From NCBI GenBank assembly GCA_963842155.1, contig CAWJFP010000008.1:1-64000 (forward strand): 64,000 bases of DNA. Reading direction: 5' to 3'. Both the position numbers and the translations under genes were made by a program. This DNA is from CAWJFP01 sp963842155. Lineage in GTDB: Bacteria; Pseudomonadota; Alphaproteobacteria; JACZXZ01. The notes beneath the pieces are model-generated. The model was not told where the DNA came from. It did no database searches and worked only from the letters and a program-made list of their open reading frames with translations. Below, in pieces: positions 51,659 through 60,301 of this stretch (position 1 is the first letter of the stretch; every line of letters starts with the position of its first letter).

Positions 51659-52456
51659 CTAATGATGGGTGGCCGCACGCCCCCGCGGCCCGTGGAAATA
51701 GCTCTGCACCCAGGGATGCTGGTTCTTCATCAGGGTCTCGAGGTCGCCCACCAGCGCCTTTCGATCCACCAGCACCGCGATACGGTCGCAGATCGAGACG
51801 AGGCTGTCCAGATCGTGCGTCACCATGAAGACGGTGAGGCCCAGGCTTTGCTGCAGCTCCCGGATGAGCTGGTCGAAGGCGGCGGCCGCGATCGGATCGA
51901 GGCCGGAGGTCGGTTCGTCGAGAAACAGGATCTCCGGATCGAGCGCCAGCGCCCGTGCGAGGCCCGCGCGCTTGCGCATGCCGCCCGAGAGTTGCGAGGG
52001 CTTCTTGCCGCCCGCCTCCGGCGGCAGCCCCACCATGGCGAGCTTGAGCTCGGCGAGCTCGCGGATGAGCGGGCGGGGCAGGTCGGTATGCTCCTTGAGC
52101 GGCACCTCGATGTTCTGCAGCACGTCGAGCGAGCTGAAGAGCGCGCCGTCCTGGAACAAGACGCCCCAGCGCTCCTCCAGGCGGCGCCGCTCCGCCTCGC
52201 TCATCTGCGCGGGCTCGCCGCCCAGCACCTCGATGTGCCCCGCCGCCGGTCGGTTCAGCCCGACGATGGTGCGCAGAAGCACGGATTTGCCGGCGCCCGA
52301 CGCGCCGACGACGCCGAAGACCTCGCCGCGGCGGACCTCGAGATCCAGGTTCTCATGGATGGTCTGGCCGCCGAACCGGTTGACAAGGCCGGTGACCCGG
52401 ATGACCGGCTCGTCGCCCTTGACGCCTCCATTCCCCTTGGCGCGCGGCTCCGCCAT
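51659..52456 (-). CDS. mlaF: MlaF-like ABC transporter ATPase
   Basis: The 265-residue ATPase has Walker A (GVVGASGAGKSVLLRTIVGL), the signature motif (PSQLSGGMRKRAGLARALAL), Walker B (PEILFLDEPTSGLDPIAAAA) and the switch histidine (TVFMVTHDLDSL). The SGGM-x-(K/R) form is typical of the MlaF/Mkl group. It powers the permease encoded just upstream, five bases away. Confidence 0.88.
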   Translation of the reverse strand: MAEPRAKGNGGVKGDEPVIRVTGLVNRFGGQTIHENLDLEVRRGEVFGVVGASGAGKSVLLRTIVGLNRPAAGHIEVLGGEPAQMSEAERRRLEERWGVLFQDGALFSSLDVLQNIEVPLKEHTDLPRPLIRELAELKLAMVGLPPEAGGKKPSQLSGGMRKRAGLARALALDPEILFLDEPTSGLDPIAAAAFDQLIRELQQSLGLTVFMVTHDLDSLVSICDRIAVLVDRKALVGDLETLMKNQHPWVQSYFHGPRGRAATHH

Positions 52457-52461
52457 GCGTC

Positions 52462-53628
52462 TCAGATCCCGAGATAGGAGAACAGCACCGAGAAGCCCGC
52501 GTCGAGCACGATCACGAGGAAGATCGACTCGACGACCGACTGGGTGGTAAGCCGGCCGACGCTCTCGGCGCTGCGCTCGACGTTGAGGCCCTCGAAACAG
52601 CCCACCATGGAGATCACGAAGGCGAACACCGGCGCCTTGATCATGCCGATCCAGAAGGTCCAGTTGGTCACCGTCCCCTGCACCCGCGCCAGGAATTCGG
52701 CGAGCGACATATGGAGGTCCGACATCGACATGAGCGCGCCGCCGAAGAGCCCCATGACGTCCGAATAGAAGGTAAGCAGCGGCAATGTCAGCGTGAGCGC
52801 CAGCATGCGCGGCAGGACGAGCACCTCGACGGGATCGAGGCCGAGCGTCGTCATGGCGTCGATTTCCTCGTTGACCTTCATGGTGCCGATCTCGGCGGTG
52901 ATGGCGCTGCCGGTGCGGCCGGCGAGGATGATGGCGGTGAGGAGGATGCCCAGCTCGCGCAGGATCGAGTGGGTGACGAGATCGACCGTGAAGATCTCCG
53001 CGCCGAAGCGGCGAAGCTGGTCGGCGCCCTGAAAGGCGGTCACCACGCCGATCAGAAAGCTCAAAAGGCCGACGATGGGCATGGCGTCGATGCCGGAACG
53101 CTCCATATGCGCGACGACGGCGACGAAGCGGATGCGTCGCGGATGGAGCATGGTGCGCACGATGGCGACGCAGACGAGGCCGAGAAAGCCGACCAGCGCT
53201 TTGGCGCGCGCGCCGACGGCGAAGACCCCCCGGCCCGTTCGCACCAGCAGCTGGAGAATGACGCCGGGCGCGCGCTCCGCCTTGACGGGAGGCCGGTCGG
53301 CCCGCGCCGCTTGCGCAAGGAGAGCTTCGTATTCCGGCCGCACGCCGACGAAGGCGCTCTCGACGCCCTTGCCGGAAAGCTGCTTCATCGTGCGGTGCAG
53401 AAGCCAGGCGCCGGCCGTATCGAGCGCCTCGAGCTCTTTGAGGTCGATCTCGATGCGTCGGACCGAATCCGCGCGCAACGCATGCAGCCGCGCGTCGAGC
53501 GGCGCGATGGTGGCGACGGTCCAGCGTCCGGCGGGGCGGATCGTGAGGGTGCGCCCCGAGCGCTCGGTACGAAAGCCGTCGGCGGGCTCGTTCAACGCCT
53601 GGTCCACGGGCTCGGCACTCGGCGGCAT
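52462..53628 (-). CDS. mlaE: MlaE-like ABC permease with N-terminal STAS domain
   Basis: The 388-residue protein has a STAS-like first 110 residues (LKELEALDTAGAWLLHRTMK), then the MlaE permease: GLLSFLIGVVTAFQGADQLR, LTAIILAGRTGSAITAEIGT, KVNEEIDAMTTLGLDPVEVL and LFGGALMSMSDL. STAS fused to MlaE is a known arrangement in Alphaproteobacteria and replaces a separate MlaB. It is the first gene of the operon. Confidence 0.88.
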   Translation of the reverse strand: MPPSAEPVDQALNEPADGFRTERSGRTLTIRPAGRWTVATIAPLDARLHALRADSVRRIEIDLKELEALDTAGAWLLHRTMKQLSGKGVESAFVGVRPEYEALLAQAARADRPPVKAERAPGVILQLLVRTGRGVFAVGARAKALVGFLGLVCVAIVRTMLHPRRIRFVAVVAHMERSGIDAMPIVGLLSFLIGVVTAFQGADQLRRFGAEIFTVDLVTHSILRELGILLTAIILAGRTGSAITAEIGTMKVNEEIDAMTTLGLDPVEVLVLPRMLALTLTLPLLTFYSDVMGLFGGALMSMSDLHMSLAEFLARVQGTVTNWTFWIGMIKAPVFAFVISMVGCFEGLNVERSAESVGRLTTQSVVESIFLVIVLDAGFSVLFSYLGI

Positions 53629-53912
53629 GCCGCAACGCGGCCGCGAAGCTCACGGCTCCGTGTCTTCTCCCCGCTCATAATCCCCCTCTCGCGAATCGGC
53701 CCTACGGGCCGCCTAGCCATTAGGCCGAGCCACTATAGCAATGAGTCAAGCCCGACCACTGTAGCAAAAACATGCGCGCGCGCTCACCGGTTAACCATAA
53801 TGCGGCCGGCAAATTCGTGCTGCGATGCGGGATGCGACAGTTGGCCGCGCCCGGCAATGCCAGGGGTCGCGCCGCGAAAAAGGCTTTGCTTCAATCTATT
53901 AAAAAAAATTTC

Positions 53913-53940
53913 TTGATTTCTGGAAAGATTCCTGTTTGAT
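53913..53940 (+). promoter_or_regulatory. Candidate promoter of the small RNA
   Basis: TTGATT (53913-53918) and TTTGAT (53935-53940) are spaced by 16 bases inside an AT-rich run that is very unlike its surroundings. Transcription would begin around 53947. The rest of the 53629-54087 gap shows no gene besides this RNA. Confidence 0.45.
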
Positions 53941-53946
53941 TGTGCA

Positions 53947-54050
53947 TTGCGGCATGACGCTCTGCCGCCCGGCAGGGCGTGTCGCATGCCCTCTTTGGGC
54001 GTTTCCTCCCTACACTTGGGCCGCGCCTTTGCGCGGCCCCCTTTTTATTT
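53947..54050 (+). ncRNA. Small trans-acting RNA of the alpha-r8 (MmgR-like) type
   Basis: About 100 bases fold as two hairpins with a single-stranded centre. Hairpin one (53951-53990) pairs GGCATGACGCTCTGCCG with CGGCAGGGCGTGTCGCATGCC. The open centre CTCTTTGGGCGTTTCCTCCC, then TACACTT, carries an anti-ribosome-site CCTCCC. Hairpin two is a strong terminator (54018-54050). This architecture and the GCGTTTCCTCCCT centre match the conserved alphaproteobacterial family that includes MmgR, as I recall it. Such RNAs pair with mRNA ribosome sites with Hfq's help. Short open frames here are not genes. Confidence 0.65.
54018..54050 (+). terminator. Rho-independent terminator of the small RNA
   Basis: GGGCCGCGC-CTTT-GCGCGGCCC is a perfect 9-base stem, followed by CCTTTTTATTT. 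Confidence 0.85.
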
Positions 54051-54087
54051 GCGTCTTGCGTCATATGCGGCGCGCGGATGGTTCAGA

Positions 54088-54651
54088 TCAAGCCAAGCGC
54101 TTGGGCGGCGGCGTCGCATCTCCCGGCCCCAAGGCGCGCTGCATCGTGACGATGTCGACCCAGCGCCCGAGCTTGTAGCCGACCGAAGGCATCCGGCCGA
54201 CCTCCGCGAAACCGAGCGCCCGATGCACGCCGATCGACCGCTCATTGCCCGAATCGCCGATCACGGCCACCATCTGCCGGTAGCCGAGGGCGGCGCACCG
54301 CGCCACCACCTCGCCCAGCAGCGCGCGCCCGAAGCCGCGCCGCAGCGCCGCCCGCGCGACATAGACCGAATCCTCGACCGTGTAGCGATAGGCCGAACGC
54401 GTCCGATAGGGCCCGGCATAGGCGAAGCCGAGCACGGCACCCTCGGCTTCGGCGACGAGGTAGGGCAGGCCGCGGCTCAGCACCTCCTCGCGCCGGCGCA
54501 GCATCTCGGCGAGCCCGGGCGCCTCCTCCTCGAAGGAGCCGAAGCCATGGCGCACATGGTCGCCATAGATGGCCTCGACCGCCGCCATGTCGGCCTCGCG
54601 GCTGTCGCGCACGCGCAAGTCGCGTCCCGCGGTCGGCTCTGCGGCGGTCAT
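54088..54651 (-). CDS. GNAT N-acetyltransferase, phosphinothricin-acetyltransferase-like
   Basis: The 187-residue protein has the PAT/Bar-type pattern: LRVRDSREADMAAVEAIYGD, HGFGSFEEEAPGLAEM, YAGPYRTRSAYRYTVEDSVY, the acetyl-CoA loop (ARAALRRGFGRALLGEVVAR), and VGRMPSVGYKLGRWVDIVTM. It acetylates a small amino compound; many relatives act on methionine sulfone or sulfoximine. It is followed closely, on the same strand, by the gene order of the next entry's operon. Confidence 0.82.
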   Translation of the reverse strand: MTAAEPTAGRDLRVRDSREADMAAVEAIYGDHVRHGFGSFEEEAPGLAEMLRRREEVLSRGLPYLVAEAEGAVLGFAYAGPYRTRSAYRYTVEDSVYVARAALRRGFGRALLGEVVARCAALGYRQMVAVIGDSGNERSIGVHRALGFAEVGRMPSVGYKLGRWVDIVTMQRALGPGDATPPPKRLA

Positions 54652-54664
54652 CGGTCCGCGCCGG

Positions 54665-55555
54665 TCAGGCCGCGGCGAGGCGCGCCGGCAGCCGCTCGCG
54701 CAGCCCGGCGGCGAGCGCCGTCATATGCGCCGCGAGCTTGGGCAAGCCGGCGCCGCGCGCGATCCTCGCCTCGTCCATGTAGAGGCCGCGGTTGAGCTCG
54801 ATCTGCAAGGCATGCACGCCGCGCGCGGGCGCGCCGTAATGGCGCGTGGTAAAGCCGCCGGCATAGGGATTGTTGCGCGCGACGCGGTAGCCCTGGCTCG
54901 CGAGGAAGCGTTCGACGAGATCGGTAAGCTCCTGCGCGCAGGAGGCGCCGTGACAATCGCCCAGCACGACGTCGAAGCGCCGCCGCCCGGCATCCTCGTC
55001 GAGCGGCCCGCCGACCGACGGCATGGAATGGCAATCGATCAGGATCGCCAGGCCGAAACGCTCGCAGGTCGTCTCGACCAGCCGCCCGAGCGCGGCATGA
55101 TAGGGCCGATAGAGCGCATTGACGCGCTCGAGCGCCTCGGCGAAGGAAAGCTTGTCGCGATAGATCTCCTCCCCGCTGCTGACGACGCGGGCGATGGTGC
55201 CGAGCCCGGCCGCGACGCGCGGCGAGCGCGTATTCACATAGGCGGGGAGGGGCTCGACGAACATCGCCGGATCGAGCTCGAAGGGCTCGCGGTTGGGATC
55301 GACGAAGGCGCGCGGGAAAAGCGCCTTCAAGAGCGGCGCGCCCTCCGCGACCACGCCTGCGAAGATCTCGTCGACATAGGAGTCCTCGGATTTGCGCAAG
55401 GTCACGGGATCGAGCCGCGCGCTCTCCATGAATGATTTGGAATAGGCCGCGCCGCTATGCGGGGAGGCGAAGACGAGCGGCATGCGTTGCTCGCTGGGGA
55501 GCGCCAAGTCCCAGGCCGAACCCGAACCGGCGATCGCGGCGGCGGAGAAATTCAT
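54665..55555 (-). CDS. N-formylglutamate amidohydrolase
   Basis: The 296-residue protein has MPLVFASPHSGAAYSKSFME, SEDSYVDEIFAGV, the metal-site phrase LAILIDCHSMPSVGG, VVLGDCHGASCAQELTDLVE, and NNPYAGGFTTRHYGAPARGV. It hydrolyses N-formyl-glutamate or related formylamino acids. It is divergent from cpdR, a neighbourhood often kept in rhizobia. Confidence 0.85.
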   Translation of the reverse strand: MNFSAAAIAGSGSAWDLALPSEQRMPLVFASPHSGAAYSKSFMESARLDPVTLRKSEDSYVDEIFAGVVAEGAPLLKALFPRAFVDPNREPFELDPAMFVEPLPAYVNTRSPRVAAGLGTIARVVSSGEEIYRDKLSFAEALERVNALYRPYHAALGRLVETTCERFGLAILIDCHSMPSVGGPLDEDAGRRRFDVVLGDCHGASCAQELTDLVERFLASQGYRVARNNPYAGGFTTRHYGAPARGVHALQIELNRGLYMDEARIARGAGLPKLAAHMTALAAGLRERLPARLAAA

Positions 55556-55752
55556 CCTCTGTAACTAACCGATTCCAAAGGCGCTGTCACGACCGCGGCG
55601 CCGGCGGGGCGCGCCGAGCCGTCATGGGCCGTCGCCGCTCGGGCCTTTACCGATTGGCAAGATGCCTGCGCTAGGATTTCCCAACGGTCGGGCGGCCGGC
55701 TCGTCGCGGCGCCGCCTTGCCTCGCATTCCCGCGATCGTCACGGACTTCTGC

Positions 55753-56121
55753 ATGGCCCGCATCCTCATCGCCGAAGATGACCCCTCGATGCGCGACTTC
55801 CTGGCGCGCGCGCTCGAGCGCGCGGGGCATCAGGTGACGCCGGTGGCGGATGGCGACGCGGCCCTTGCCGCGTTGGATCGGGCGGGGACGGAGCGCTACG
55901 ATCTGCTGATCGCCGATATCGTCATGCCGGGCCTCGACGGCATCGAGCTCGCCCGCCTGGCCGCCGAGACGAGCCAGAACCTGCGCGTCATCTTCATCAC
56001 GGGCTTCGCCGCGGTGGCGCTCGCGGGCGGTCAGCTCAGGCCGAACGCGGCCAAAATCCTCTCCAAGCCCTTCCATCTGCGCGAGCTGGTCGAGCGGGTC
56101 AACCGGGTGCTGGCCGCCTGA
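55753..56121 (+). CDS. cpdR: CpdR, single-domain response regulator
   Basis: The 122-residue receiver domain starts at ATG 55753 (ARILIAEDDPSMRDFLARAL). It has the acidic pair, the phospho-acceptor Asp55 in LLIADIVMPGLDGIELARL, the Thr in VIFITGFAAVAL, and the Lys in KILSKPFHLRELVERVNRVL. The FITGFAAVAL and SKPFHLR-(E/D)-LV phrases are those of CpdR, which in its unphosphorylated form helps ClpXP degrade cell-cycle proteins. An upstream in-frame start at 55717 is less likely. Confidence 0.9.
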   Translation: MARILIAEDDPSMRDFLARALERAGHQVTPVADGDAALAALDRAGTERYDLLIADIVMPGLDGIELARLAAETSQNLRVIFITGFAAVALAGGQLRPNAAKILSKPFHLRELVERVNRVLAA

Positions 56122-56164
56122 GGCCACCGCCGCAGGCGGCATCCCCACGCGCCGGCGTCGCGCC

Positions 56165-57550
56165 TCAGGCGCTTTCGCGCGCCGTTTCCCGCGTCGGCAA
56201 AACGCGCTCGCGCGGCAGCAGAATGGTCGCCGTCGTGCCGGCGCCGACGGCGCTTTCGAGCGTCAGGCTGCCGCCATGCTGCTCGATGAAGCTCTTGGCC
56301 AGAGGCAGCCCGAGACCCGAGCCCTCGTAGCGGCGGCTGTCTTTGTTGTCGATCTGGCGGAAGGGCAGGAAGGCGACTGGAATGTCGTTCGGCGCCATCC
56401 CTATGCCGCTGTCGCGCACCGTGATGCGCATCTCGCCCGATGCGGCCGGCTCGGCCGTGAGCCTGATCGATCCGCCCGCATCGGTGAATTTGACGGCGTT
56501 CGAGAGCAGGTTGATCACCACCTGCTTGATCCGCAGCGCGTCGGCGAAGAGGCGGGGCAGGTCGGCCGGCAGCTCGAGCGCGAGCTTGACTTTCTTGCGG
56601 TCGGCCTGCGGCCGCATCAGATGGGCGCAGCTCCACACCAGGCCGTGCAGGTCGATCGCGCTCTCCCTGAGCTCGACATTGCCCGCCTCCAGCTTCGAGA
56701 GGTCGAGGATGTCGTTGACGAGGTCCAGCAGGTGGCGGCCCGACATGTTGATGTCGGCGGCATATTCGCGGAACCGCTCGACGTCGCCCGCTCCCAGGAG
56801 ATGGCTTTGCATCAGTTCCGAGAAGCCGATGATGGCGTTGAGCGGGGTGCGCAGCTCATGGCTCATATTGGCGAGGAAGCGCGACTTCACGCGGCTCGCC
56901 TCCTCCGCCGTCTCGCGCGCGCCCTCGGCCGAATCCTTGGCGCCGCGCAGATCGTCGACCAGCGCCGCGTTGCGCAGCTGGAGCGAGATCATGCTGGCGA
57001 CCGAGCGGCTCGCCGCGCGCGCCGCCACCATCACGAGCGCGTCGTAGGCGAGGATCATCCCGCCCATGGCGAGCGATTCGCGCCCGCCATGCCAGAACGA
57101 GGCCGCGGCGATGGGAAGCGTGCAGGTCATGAGGTAGATGCGGCATGCCGGCAGATAGAGGCCGTAGCGGATGCTGCCGCCGGCCGTCATGGCGGCGGCG
57201 ACGAAAAGCACGAAGCCGCGCGCCTCGATGCTCGAATCGGAATAGAAGGCGAGGCTGAAGCAGCCCCAGAGCATGCCGGAGCATAGGGCGCTGAGGATTA
57301 CCCCCCGCGACCAAGGTTCGATCGCTTCCTCGCCCGGCTCCGCCGCTTCGAAACGGCGCGAGAGCCAGAGGGTCGCCGCCGCCCAAACGCCGACGCCGGC
57401 GGTCCAGCCCAGCAGCAAGGCATGATCGATGTAGGGCCACAGCACGAAGACCGCCACGACGGCCGTGATCGGCGCGCCGAAAACGATGGGCGAGGACTTG
57501 CAGAGAAGCCGCAGCTGCTGCGCACGGATAAAACCGTTCGTCTGAGACAA
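56165..57550 (-). CDS. Membrane-bound sensor histidine kinase
   Basis: About 460 residues: six hydrophobic segments in the first half (SSPIVFGAPITAVVAVFVLW, AAATLWLSRR, GFVLFVAAAMTAGGSIRYGL), a linker coiled coil, then the H-box (SRFLANMSHELRTPLNAIIG), N-box (QVVINLLSNAVKFTDAGG), G-boxes (RDSGIGMAP and GSGLGLPLAKSF). A TTG at 57550 is suggested as start because the preceding codons (APHPCPRPEGEG) look like a translated intergenic repeat; an ATG at 57673 is in frame. It is convergent with cpdR and probably unrelated to the CckA pathway. Confidence 0.78.
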   Translation of the reverse strand: MSQTNGFIRAQQLRLLCKSSPIVFGAPITAVVAVFVLWPYIDHALLLGWTAGVGVWAAATLWLSRRFEAAEPGEEAIEPWSRGVILSALCSGMLWGCFSLAFYSDSSIEARGFVLFVAAAMTAGGSIRYGLYLPACRIYLMTCTLPIAAASFWHGGRESLAMGGMILAYDALVMVAARAASRSVASMISLQLRNAALVDDLRGAKDSAEGARETAEEASRVKSRFLANMSHELRTPLNAIIGFSELMQSHLLGAGDVERFREYAADINMSGRHLLDLVNDILDLSKLEAGNVELRESAIDLHGLVWSCAHLMRPQADRKKVKLALELPADLPRLFADALRIKQVVINLLSNAVKFTDAGGSIRLTAEPAASGEMRITVRDSGIGMAPNDIPVAFLPFRQIDNKDSRRYEGSGLGLPLAKSFIEQHGGSLTLESAVGAGTTATILLPRERVLPTRETARESA

Positions 57551-57780
57551 GGCCTCGATACCCCTCGCTTCGGCCGCGCCCTCTCCCTCCGGGCGGGGGC
57601 ATGGGTGCGGCGCAACAGGATGGTGACTTATGATGTTTAGAAAATCGTAAACGCGGGCGGCGGCCATTCGCACGCCGGATTCTTGCGTGGCGGGAGCCGG
57701 CGGGCGCGAGGCTTGCCAAGGCCCGAAGGTCGGCGCTATAGCTCGCCTGCCGCCAGCGGGGCCCTTGGTCCCGGCCGGCC

Positions 57781-57855
57781 GGGCGCGTAGCTCAGCGGAA
57801 GAGCACTACGTTGACATCGTAGGGGTCGCAAGTTCAATCCTTGCCGCGCCCACCA
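57781..57855 (+). tRNA. tRNA-Val (anticodon GAC), CCA encoded
   Basis: The acceptor stem GGGCGCG/CGCGCCC, the D arm GCTC-AGCGGAA-GAGC, the anticodon stem CTACG/CGTAG with loop TTGACAT (anticodon GAC), and the T arm GTTCAATCC all form correctly. The gene ends with discriminator A and an encoded CCA (57853-57855). Confidence 0.95.
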
Positions 57856-58042
57856 TCGCTACCCTTCCCAACGGCGCGTTGACATCATCCCGCGTGCCGC
57901 GCGGCGCGGGCGGCGGCCGCCTGTGACCCTATGCCGCGCCTCGCCGCCGCTGGACTTAGGCCGAGCACCTCGCGTAATTTCGCGCGAGCATCCGCCCGAG
58001 AAGCGGTGACGCAAAATATTCAAGACGGTGGGGAGGCCGGCG

Positions 58043-59727
58043 ATGCCCGACGACTTCCGGAGCGATATCGAGATCGCGCGCGCCGCGAGGCTGCAGCCGA
58101 TCGAGGCGGTGGGCGCGCGGCTCGGCATCCCGGCCGACGCGCTCTTCCGCTACGGGCCATACAAGGCCAAGCTGAGCCTCGACTACGTCGCCTCCCTCGA
58201 GGGCCGGCCGGACGGCAAGCTCATCCTGGTGACCGCGATCAGCCCCACGCCGGCGGGCGAAGGCAAGACGACGACGACGGTGGGCTTCGGCGACGGGCTC
58301 AACCGTCTCGGCAAGCGCGCCGTCATCTGCATTCGCGAGCCGAGCCTCGGCCCCTGCTTCGGCGTGAAGGGAGGGGCGGCCGGCGGCGGCCTCTCGCAGG
58401 TCGTGCCCATGGAGGACATCAACCTCCATTTCACCGGCGATTTCCATGCCATCGGCGCCGCCAACAACCTGCTCGCCGCCATGATCGACAATCACGTCTA
58501 TTGGGGCAACAAGCTCGATATCGACGTGCGGCGCATCAGCCTGGCGGCGCGTGGTCGACATGAACGACCGCGCCTTGCGGCAGATCGTCTCCTCGCTCGG
58601 GGGCGCTGCCAACGGCTTCCCGCGCGAGGACGGCTTCGACATCACGGTCGCGTCCGAGGTCATGGCCATCCTCTGCCTGGCGCGCGATCTCGGCGATCTC
58701 ACCAAGCGGCTCGGCGACATCATCGTCGGCCAGACGCGCGAGCGGAAGCCGGTGCGCGCGCGCGAGCTCAAGGCCGACGGCGCGATGAGCGTGCTGCTCA
58801 AGGACGCGCTGATGCCGAACCTGGTGCAGACGCTCGAGACGACGCCCGCCTTCGTCCATGGCGGTCCCTTCGCCAACATCGCCCATGGCTGCAATTCGGT
58901 GATGGCGACGCGCACCGCGCTCAAGCTCGCCGATTACGTGGTGACCGAGGCCGGCTTCGGCGCCGATCTCGGCGCGGAGAAGTTCTTCGACATCAAATGC
59001 CGCAAGGCGGGGCTCAAGCCCTCGGCGGCCGTGCTGGTCGCGACGGTGCGCGCGCTCAAGTCGCATGGCGGGGTCAAGCGCGAGGATCTCGGCAAGGAGG
59101 ATCTGGCGGCAATCGAACGCGGCATGGCCAACCTGGCGCGCCATCTCGCCAATCTCAAGCAGTTCGGCGTGCCGGCCGTGGTCGCCATCAACCGCTTCGG
59201 CAGCGACACGCGCGCCGAGCTCGAGCTCGTGCGCCGCAAATGCGGCGAGCTCGACACCCCGGCCGTCGTCTGCACCCACTGGGCGGAGGGCGGCGCGGGC
59301 ATCGAGCCGCTCGCGCGCGAGGTGGCCCGGCTCGCCGATCGCCCGGACCAGGAGTTCCACTTTCTCTATCCCGACGACATGCCGCTCTGGGACAAGGCGC
59401 GCACCATCGCGCGCAAGCTCTACGGCGCCGCGGACATCAGCGCCGAGCAGCGCGTGCGCGACCAGTTCAAGGACTATCAGCAGGCGGGCTTCGGACATTA
59501 CCCGATCTGCATCGCCAAGACGCAATACAGCTTCTCCACCGACCCGACCGCGCGCGGCGCGCCCGAGGGCTTCATCGTGCCGGTGCGCGAGACCCGATTG
59601 GCCGGCGGGCGCCGAGTTCCTCGTCGTGATCTGCGGCGAGATCATGACCATGCCGGGCCTGCCGCGCGAGCCCGCGGCGCATCGTATCCATATCAACAAG
59701 GCGGGCCAGATCGAGGGGCTGTTCTAG
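58043..59727 (+). CDS. fhs: Formate-tetrahydrofolate ligase, two one-base frame breaks
   Basis: From ATG 58043 the protein has SDIEIARAARLQPIEAVGAR, the ATP loop ISPTPAGEGKTTTTVGFGDG, and EPSLGPCFGVKGGAAGGG. At about 58540 one extra base is present; the frame resumes with VVDMNDRALRQIVSSLGG. At about 59605 a second extra base is present, then AGAEFLVVICGEIMTMPGLP to the stop at 59727. Repaired, it is about 560 residues, the normal length. It makes 10-formyl-THF from formate, THF and ATP, and is important in C1 metabolism. As the gene is otherwise intact and strongly conserved, sequencing indels are likely. Confidence 0.85.
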
Positions 59728-59984
59728 CGCTGCGGTCTCGACGAGTCGGAATACCGGCGAGCGGCATTTCGCGAATTTTTCGCTCGCGCGGTCAAAATTT
59801 CGACGCAATATGCTCCTATCATTTTTCTGGACGCGACCCCCGCCGGTTCGCGGCGGCGTCGCGCGTATCAGAAGGCGAGCGAGGCATCGCGCGGTGGGTG
59901 GCCGCGAATCGGAGACTGACGTCCCGATTACGATGAGGGCTACCTGCCGCGAATGATCGCGAGCGGCGAGCGATGGAGGCGCGG

Positions 59985-60164
59985 ATGAAGACGACGGGCA
60001 AGTTGCCTTGGCACGGTATCGAGCCGGCCATCGACGAGATATTGTCGGACCCGATCGTTCTGCTGCTCATGCGCAGCGACGGCGTAAGCTCGCGCGAGAG
60101 CCTCGCCGTGCTTCGTTGCGCCGCTTTGCGCGCGGAGCATGCGGAAACGCGCCTCTGCGAGTAG
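59985..60164 (+). CDS. Small hypothetical protein
   Basis: The 59 codons start at ATG 59985 behind GGAGG and encode KLPWHGIEPAIDEILSDPIV and LLLMRSDGVSSRESLAVLR. The I-x-x-(I/V)-L-x-D-P-(I/L)-V then L-M-x-x-D-G-V pattern recalls small rhizobial proteins of unknown function. The spacer from fhs (59728-59984) shows nothing else. Confidence 0.5.
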   Translation: MKTTGKLPWHGIEPAIDEILSDPIVLLLMRSDGVSSRESLAVLRCAALRAEHAETRLCE

Positions 60165-60301
60165 CGGCGCTCGACCGTTGCTTGCGGCATACGTCGACGT
60201 TCCCGGCTAAACCTTTCTCCGGCTCTTGCCGGTCGCGTCATTTTCCGGCAAGGTTTCGCGCGGCCTGATCCCCCTTCCCGACCGCACGGAACAGCCGAGC
60301 C

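Noticed and set aside
53936..54795. Plus-strand frames starting in the small RNA and running opposite the acetyltransferase
   Set aside because: The first part is a structured RNA with a terminator and the rest is antisense to a clear acetyltransferase gene.
57781..57855. tRNA-Val as the phage attachment site
   Set aside because: It is more than 30 kb from the phage end and no repeat of the tRNA 3' end is found near 26-27 kb.
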